Source: Liriodendron chinense (lineage: Eukaryota; Streptophyta; Magnoliopsida; Magnoliales; Magnoliaceae). Taken from it: DNA of 64,000 bases. Where the stretch lies: positions 4,527,001 to 4,591,000 of the forward strand of contig ML058408.1 of assembly GCA_003013855.2 (NCBI GenBank), in the 5' to 3' direction. The position numbers and the translations under genes are program-made. Below the pieces are notes generated by a model that saw nothing but the letters and a program-made list of their open reading frames with translations, did not search any database and had not been told where the DNA came from. Positions 57,581 to 64,000 of the stretch are shown here, in pieces (the stretch's first letter is position 1; every line of letters begins with the position of its first letter).

Positions 57581-59880
57581 AATAATGAATATACAACGGT
57601 CCAATGTCCATCTACTTTTCTACAGCCCATTTTAGAATGAGGTTCCAAAAATTATGCAGATCTAAGTCTCAAGTGGACCATACCGAGTGCCCCACCATTA
57701 AAAATTCAAAAGAGCTCAACATAAGGTTTTAGTAATGTTTATTTGCAATCCAAGATATTAATAATGTCAATAAGGTCTTGATGAAGGAAAAATATAAATT
57801 CCAGCTTGATCCAAAACTTTTGTGGCCAACAAAATGTTTTTAATGGTTATTCATCACTGTTCGAGTGTTATGGTCCACCTGAGATTTGGATCTTCTTAGG
57901 GTTTTGGATCACATCCTAAAATGATATGAAAAAATAGATAAACGGAATAGATACATAAAAAATGCATCAAGATGGGCCCCACACGGCTAGGATAACACCC
58001 ACTAAGCTGATCCTAGGGTAACACGGGCGTGACTTGGGTGAGACCCCAAAACCAACAATGTGGGTGGTACCCTGCGCCTAGGGATCACCTGGATGCATTC
58101 GTTGTATATCCATGCTGTCCATCTGTTTTTTCCTATTATTTTAGGATGCTGTCTCAAAAATGAAGTGCATGCAAATATTAGGTGGACCACACCACAGGAA
58201 CAATGCTCATTGAACACCTACCATTAAAAACTTCCTAGAGTCTACCGTAATGTTTATTGACCATCCTATCTGTTGATAAGGTCACGTAGACAGGGAAGAA
58301 AGGAAAATACAAATATAAGCTTGATAGAAAGCTTTTGTGGCCCACTAAAGGTTTTTAATGGTCATTAACCATTGTTTCTGATGGTGTGGTCCACGCAAAA
58401 TTTCCGTCTGCTTCATGTTTGGTACCTTGGGATAAAATAAGCCTTAAAAGAAGATGAACGGCATGGATATACAATTCATACATAGAGGTGGGCTCCTACG
58501 GTCAGGGTCCCACCCACATTGCTGGTCCGGGGTCTCACCCAAGTCGCGCCCGGGTAACACCTAATTCGAGCCCGGCCTCAGGACGCAGAAGCCGATTGCG
58601 TACTAAGGCCGGATTGCGTACTGAGTACGTAAACTCTGTGGGGTCCACCGTGATTTACGTATTTCATCCACTCCGTTCATCCATTGTAACAGATAATTTT
58701 ACGGCTTGGGAAAAAAAGGGGCATAACCATCACCGAGGGCCCTAGAAATGTTTCAACAGTGGAAATCATTATACCCGCTGTTTCTTGTGGTCTGGTCCAC
58801 CTGAGTTTTGGATATGCTTCAATTTTGGTTTCAACCCCTTAAATGATTTGTAAAAGCGGATGGACGGTGTAGATAAACTACATACATTTGCAGTGGGCCC
58901 AACTGAGTTTACTCAGTACGATAAGAGCGTGCTGTGTAACTCCGAACGCAATCCCCTTCGCGTGGGTGGATCCTGGATCCATTGAGGTTGGTGCCCCAAT
59001 TGTGGGACCACTGTGATATATGTACATTACATCTACACCGTCCATGCATTTTGGAAGCTCATTTTAGGGCATTATCCCAAAAAATGAAGCAGACCCAATC
59101 TTAGGTGGACCATACCACATGAAATAGCAGTGATTGAATTCACACCATTAAAAACTTCATGGGGCCACTGGAATGTTTATTTTTCATCCAACCTATTGAA
59201 TCATCCTCTAAAATTAATTTTCATAGTGAATGGACGGTGTGGATGTAATACACACATCACACAGCGGACGGCATGGTACGGGATCCACCCACCTTGGTGG
59301 ATCCGAGGATCCAGCGAAGCAGCGCCCCTTAGGCCTTAGCGGATTGCGTACTGAGTAACTCCGCACACTAGCGTGCGGTGTAAACTCTGTGGGGCCCACA
59401 GTGATTTATGTATTTTATCCACTCCGTCCATCCATCTTAACAGAAAATTTTAAGTATGGTGCCAAAAAATGAAGCATATCAAAATCTAAAGTGGACCACA
59501 CCATAAGAAAAGTGTGAACTGAATGTCTACCATTGAAAAGTTTTCGGAGGACACAGAAGTTTTGGATCAAGCTGATATTTGTGTTTTCCCTTCATCCATA
59601 TCCATGTGATCTTATGAACAGGTTGGATGACAAATAAACATCATTGTAGGGCCTGGGAAGGTTTCAATGGTGGAAATCATTATTCCCACTGTTTCCCGTG
59701 GCATGGTCCACTTGAGATTTGAATATGCTTAAATTTTGGGCTCAACCACTAAAATGAGCTGGAAAAACATATGGACGGAATAGATAAAGCCCATACATTC
59801 TAGGTGGGCCCAACTGAGTTTACTCCATACGATAAGAGCGTGCGACGATAAGAGCGTGCGGAGTTACTCCGCACGCAATC
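57580..59880. mobile_element. Cluster of five related MITE copies
   Basis: Copies lie at about 57590-58010, 58017-58558, 58610-58955, 58960-59330 and 59338-59880. Each holds the same inner blocks: 'catccactccgtccatcc', 'attttagg...atgaagcagatc', 'ggtggaccacaccac', 'accattaaaaacttc', 'aatgtttatttgcc', 'gcttgatccaaaacttttgtggcc'. The termini differ. 58017-58558 has GTGACTTGGGTGAGACCCC-type inverted ends. 58610-58955 and 59338-59880 have GATTGCGTACTGAGTA/ACTCCGCACGC-type inverted ends. Confidence 0.75.
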
Positions 59881-60454
59881 TGTTCCTAACAAAGGGGGAA
59901 CTGGGGAGTGGATTCTGTGAGAAGCCGGCTGAAAAAGAGGAGAAAAAGAGGAGAGGGTTTGGGACGTCATGCTTCCGGAACCCTAAATCCCCCAAATCTC
60001 TCCCCAATCCCTCAAATCTCTCCCCCATATGGCCAACCCCCCTGAAATCCCTAAAATCTCTCCCCCCATACCTACATTTTTGGGATTTTTTAAGATTTGG
60101 AGCTGACATCTCCGTCAATTTGAAGAAATAGAAAATGGAATGTCGTACTTACGGGCATGCGCTGCTGGTGATCGATCGAGTGGCCCACCGACGTCGCCGG
60201 ATCGTCTTCCGATTTTCTCTAGGTACCGAAATCCCCTTGGCCCTCACGATTAAAAGCTTCTCTCTTTTTCTTTTTTCTTTTCGATTTTTCTGTGATTAAC
60301 GCCAACGATGCTGCCCCTTTTATCGTCGTCGATTGGTTGCTAGTTACAGTAGACTCGTGAATCTACAATACACATGTGATTGAATATTTTCTTTTTTTCT
60401 TTTTTTGGGATTCCAGATGGCCTTTTCTACGGATTCCACCTTTTTATCCCTGTA
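59881..60454. other. No recognised feature
   Basis: GC-richer than its surroundings, with 'aaatctctcccc' words repeated around 59985-60070. No gene is supported. Confidence 0.45.
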
Positions 60455-60612
60455 ACGGTCTGACCGATACAAGTACAAAATATTGGACCCGGTATGGGCC
60501 GTATCGCCCGATATGGCACGATACGGTACAACCGTTACCGATACGCCCGATACAGTGCTGTATCGCGTATCGTATCGAGCCAATACGGATACGATATGCC
60601 GATACGGATATT
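60455..60612. repeat. Array of GTATCGG/CCGATAC words, right
   Basis: About a dozen cgatac/gtatcg words in 155 bp. Read outward to inward on the minus strand it ends 'gtatcggtcagac', the inverted counterpart of the array at 53470-53592. Confidence 0.7.
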
Positions 60613-61067
60613 CATATCCATGGGGTCTATACCACTTGGATTCATTAAATTTGAAAATGGAGTTCAACAAAAAATGCTCCATAATCCTGTGCACCATGGT
60701 ATTAAATTTTAGTCCCAATGGACCCTAATTAGACTCGATGAGCGCCATGGGCTAACTATCTATCCAGATCATGTGTAGGAACTTTTGGCCCACTTTTGGA
60801 TACAAACGATATGAAAACTATGTGGAGTTGGGCCTATTTGAAAGCTAATCATGTTAGCTTTCCAATAAGCACAAGAATGCGTAAATCCAACATCGTAGGA
60901 TGAGATACAACCGATTTAGTTGACCCTTATCAGGAGCCTCCCTCTAGCTTCACATACATGTGAGACATGTTTTTGCACCTATTTTCTCACCAATTCTTCC
61001 TCTGTTATTGTTATGATTTTGCTCCTTTGCGTAGTTGGCATGTCCAAGTTTCAATATGTGATAGGTT

Positions 61068-61330
61068 AGAAGGATCAATTGGGCCTCATATCATGTTTAA
61101 AGAACTCTGAAACTTGGATGTTCTTTGCTGATTACAAATACCTGTGTAACGAGAAAATTGCGCTTGTTTGTGCTGATTTTCTCCCATTTATGGCTTATTC
61201 ACTCACGTCTTTGTATGGTTAAAATAGCCATGTCTTGAATGTTGAGTGGTTGGACATATTTTGTGCGCCCCATGAGGAGCTAAAACTCTAAAGAATAGGA
61301 AAAAACATAAATAGCGGCAACTGTGCTAGC

Positions 61331-61337
<7 letters not shown>
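61068..61337 (+). repeat. Direct repeat, copy 1
   Basis: 'atgtttaaagaactctgaaacttgga ... ggcaactgtgctagctgttt', about 270 bp, highly similar by eye to 62085-62361 (copy 2). Between the copies lie a (CT)n(TA)n repeat and the MITE. No coding content. Confidence 0.85.

Positions 61338-61417
<80 letters not shown>
61336..61417. repeat. (CT)n(TA)n compound microsatellite
   Basis: About 25 CT units run straight into about 16 TA units, ending at the MITE. The TA tract resumes after it. Confidence 0.95.
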
Positions 61418-61419
<2 letters not shown>

Positions 61420-61964
61420 GAAATGGTACTATGAGGTCGACCTCATGGGAACTTCCCATGAGGTCGAGCTATGTGGGCCCCACCATGATGTGTGTCGCAC
61501 ATCAACACCGTGCATTTGATTGGTCCTCTTTAGTTTATGGGATACCCAAAAAATCAGCTGTATAGGGAACTCAGGTAGGCCATACCATCTAAAACTATGT
61601 GAAGACATGCCTAAAATATCTAAAATCACTTGGTGGGGCCCACCTGAATTTTGGATGTGCCTGAAACATGGTCTGACCCCTCTTACAAGTGGAACACACA
61701 TAATGGATGGGCTGGATTTGTGAACCACATCTCAGTGGGCCCAATCAACGATCGTGAATATTTTAATGGGTGGATAACCCCTCCCAACTGTTTTCTGTGG
61801 TGTGTCCCACCTAACTCATGGATTGACCTGATTTTTTAGCCTGTGGCCCACCATTGAATGGTGCATCTAACTAATGGAGTAGATGTTCAAAACACATCAC
61901 AGTGGGGCCCACACAGCTCGACCTCATGGGAAGTTCCCATGAGGTCAACCTCATAGTACCATTG

Positions 61965-61967
<3 letters not shown>
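61418..61967. mobile_element. Long-TIR MITE inserted into a TA microsatellite
   Basis: 550 bp. The left end GGGAAATGGTACTATGAGGT and the right end (complement) GGGCAATGGTACTATGAGGT open an inverted repeat of at least 70 bp, including GTGGGCCCCAC. Within each arm sits the palindrome GACCTCATGGGAACTTCCCATGAGGTC. TA repeats flank both sides, so the target duplication cannot be resolved. Confidence 0.85.

Positions 61968-62034
<67 letters not shown>
61968..62034. repeat. (TA)n microsatellite
   Basis: About 33 TA units directly after the MITE, probably the other half of the tract at 61386-61417. Confidence 0.95.
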
Positions 62035-62036
<2 letters not shown>

Positions 62037-62084
62037 GCCTTTTATTTGATTGGTCTTTACTCAAATCTCATCTTTGATTGATTG

Positions 62085-62361
62085 AATGATTAATTGGGCT
62101 TCGTATCATGTTTAAAGAACTCTAAAACTTGGATTTTCTTTGCTGATTACAAGTACCTATGTAATGCGCAAAGTGTGCTTGTTTGTGCTGATTTTCTCCC
62201 ATCTACGACATGTTCACTCGTGTCTTCATATGGTTAACTTAGCCTATGTGGCCATGTGTTGAATGTCGAGTGGTTGGATATATTTTGTGCGCCCCATGCA
62301 TAGCCAAAACTCTAAAAGAATAGGGAAAAAACATAAATAGTGGCAACTACGCTAGTTGTTT
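62085..62361 (+). repeat. Direct repeat, copy 2
   Basis: Second copy of 61068-61337, ending 'ctagttgttt' just before the start of the chromovirus LTR. Confidence 0.85.
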
Positions 62362-62364
62362 TAA

Positions 62365-63637
62365 TGCCCTGAACCCGGACTCTCGAGTGCACCACCCCGA
62401 GGGCCGAGTTCAGAAACATTAACTTAATTGTGAGCCGCATGCGGGATAGATTTCCCACACATGTACATGGCAAGGTTAACATTGGCTCAAAATTCACGAT
62501 CAGAGTCATAATTAACGACGCAATGGTAAACAAAAGGTGGGTATAGATATAACCAAAGCAAGAAACAGTATAGTCATCATCCAAAAAAAATGCAAATAGT
62601 CAAATCCCATAAATGGGGAATACACATCACAATAACCAAAATGAAAAGGAGTGTAAGGCTGGACAAAAAGAAGAAAAGGAAGAGAGCTCCGCGGCTCTCG
62701 TCGCAGCCCTGTATGCTCTCTCTGCTGCGTTCCCCGAATGCCCTACTTAACTCCTAGGCCACTTGTACATATGTCAAATAGAAGGCGTTAGAGGTCAGCA
62801 TAGTGAAGAATACTCCCAAGATTGTACACACGACAACATAACTACGCATAAATTGATGCAGGACAGCCCTAAATATGATGCATGCTCATGAACACAATTA
62901 TTCAGCTGAAGTAAAAGCAATAATAATAATGAAATCTAGCATTAATCATCATAAACTAAGAAAAACATAAGGGAAACATGCAATGGAACGGGCCATCATC
63001 ACAACCATGGAGTATGGGATTCAATTAGTGCATAGGTTGGATCCGGCGAGGGATGGAACCTCCCAATCTTGCATGGCTATACCCGATCGATCAATGAAAA
63101 TCACTAGTCCGAAGATCAGGAAGTTTCTCGGATTAGGGATTTGGGAATTTGGGGTTTTAGGGTTTATTTTGATTCCCAAAGTTTTGATCGAAGAAGGCTT
63201 GGCAAAATAGAATATAGAAAGAGGAAGATGATTACCTGGAAGAATCTGGAGGGGCACAAGAAGAAATCAGAATAAGAAGATCAAGGAGAAGAGAAGAATC
63301 ACCATGAGAGAGAGGAGGCAAGAGGAAGCTCAAGGAGGCTTTCATTAATCAATATCAAAGTTAATTTTCGTGTTTAGGGCCTAGCCCTCTTAAATAACCA
63401 AATAAAAGACATAAAAGTACCAAACTACCCTCAAACTTGAGTAAAAACGGAAAAAGAAAACAATTTGCGCAAAAGTTCGGGCGCCCGAAGACGTCCAAAA
63501 ACGTCCAGAGAGTTTCAGGCGCTCGAGAGGCTAAGTTCGGGCGCCCGATCGGGCGCCAGAAAGGCAGTGGTCGGGCGCCCGATCGGCGCTCGAAGTCTTC
63601 AGTTCTTCAGTCTTCTTTCTTCATTCTTCCTTCACAC
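62365..63637 (-). repeat. 3' LTR of a chromovirus (boundaries approximate)
   Basis: The left end TGCCCTGAACCCGGACTC begins after the direct repeat. The right end is placed at CCTTCACA (63630-63637), because on the minus strand TGTGAAGG follows a purine-rich 'ccagggagggcacg', a plausible polypurine tract behind the pol stop. The palindrome array lies at 63476-63593, and a weak TATA-like TTATTTAAG (minus) lies at about 63389-63397. Confidence 0.6.
63476..63593. repeat. TCGGGCGCCCGA palindrome array
   Basis: The 12-bp palindrome occurs at 63477-63488, 63537-63548 and 63571-63582. The last two are each followed, exactly 12 bp on, by a partial copy (63549 and 63583). Confidence 0.85.
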
Positions 63638-63697
63638 GTGCCCTCCCTGGATGGGGTCTTCTGTGTGTCTGATCACGTGTGGAGGGTCTTCAGGTCC

Positions 63698-64000
63698 TCA
63701 ATAGTCGCCTATCCACAAGGATGGTACTTGTGGATGGCGCTTTCTTCGTTGGTACACTTGAAATGGTCTTGTGTCCTCATCAACTCCCCTCGGGTGAGAA
63801 AAACTCGACTCCGATGAGTTAAAACTCTTGTGACGCTCTAGTAAGTCTGGATCAACACGCTGCACTTCTGCTTCCGTCAACCACGTAGATTCAAAAGGTG
63901 GTTTGTTCCTCCATTTGACAAGATACCTCTGGAAACCTCCATTTCTCGTAGATACTATCTCATCATCCAAGATCTCTTCAATTTCTTCTTTATGGACAAT
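63698..64000 (-). pseudogene. C-terminal end of chromovirus pol with chromodomain (continues beyond the window)
   Basis: On the minus strand the frame enters at the window edge (HKEEIEEILDDEIV) and reads a chromodomain: RYLVKWRNKPPFESTWLTEAEV and DPDLLERH, with the aromatic and acidic positions of the fold. A Ser/His/Arg tail ends at the stop 63698-63700. A chromodomain at the end of integrase defines chromoviruses and directs insertion to particular chromatin. The rest of pol, gag and the 5' LTR would lie to the right. It is listed as partial; this part has no stop and could be intact. Confidence 0.82.

Noticed and set aside
60155..60330. Possible minus-strand exon with a good splice donor (CCC|GTAAGTACG at about 60155)
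   Set aside because: The only open frame is short and Arg-rich, with no recognisable protein similarity and no partner exon.
60344..60728. Tyr/Arg-rich frames on both strands
   Set aside because: They translate the GTATCGG/CCGATAC word array; no protein-like conservation.
49417..64000. Search for the missing MTK exons
   Set aside because: No stretch in the plus strand encodes a recognisable continuation of the kinase; reported as absent from view rather than proven lost.

Overview
This is plant nuclear DNA. It shows nested LTR retrotransposons, MITEs, a hAT transposon, a SINE and long (CT)n/(TA)n microsatellites, together with one intron-rich housekeeping gene of plant type. The abundant 'gggcccac ... 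catccaccccgtccatcc' MITE cores look to me like those of magnoliid genomes, but that is an impression from memory and was not checked. Nothing is prokaryotic: there are no operons or CRISPR arrays. The only cellular gene I can support is a 5-methylthioribose kinase (MTK) gene on the + strand. Its first four exons lie at 40707-40895, 44746-45055, 48909-49083 and 49215-49416. The exons for its C-terminal third are not visible in the remaining 14.6 kb.

Layout, left part. 1-9431 is a Ty3/gypsy Athila-like element (A, + strand). It has lost the RT catalytic motif and carries an inserted 2.7-kb solo LTR of a Tekay/Del-like family (2740-5448, target duplication GTCAT). 9432-20882 is a second Tekay-like element (C, - strand). 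It is non-autonomous, with only 941 bp between its polypurine tract and primer-binding site. A young, nearly intact but RT/IN-less Athila-like element (B, - strand, 9819-17423) sits inside its 3' LTR.

Middle. 20995-38065 is a 17-kb Tat-lineage element (D, - strand) with a perfect TGCCT duplication. It has gag, PR, RT, RNase H and IN remnants on the - strand and an additional gene on the + strand at its 3' end. Inside its RT/RNase H connection is a solo LTR (E, 27057-34102, duplication ACATC). Inside that is a further solo LTR (F, 27547-31804, duplication AATAG). This gives three exact levels of nesting.

Right part. 38071-40706 is intergenic, followed by the MTK gene. MTK intron 1 holds MITEs and intron 2 holds a LINE ORF1 remnant. 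After exon 4 come a copia pol fragment (50275-51455), a SINE with an 8-bp duplication (51767-51930), a decayed hAT transposase (54040-57240), a cluster of MITEs (57580-59880), a long-TIR MITE inside a TA repeat (61418-61967), and the 3' end of a chromovirus (LTR about 62365-63637; chromodomain 63698-64000).

The most interesting cross-cutting signal is in LTR control regions. Unrelated LTR families carry short GC-rich palindromes arranged in pairs of fixed spacing. In the Athila-like LTRs GACCGGTC is paired 10 bp apart in element A and 12 bp apart in element B, just upstream of TATAAAAG. In the chromovirus LTR TCGGGCGCCCGA is paired 12 bp apart. In LTR F, AGCGTCC/GGACGCT hairpins recur once per tandem unit.
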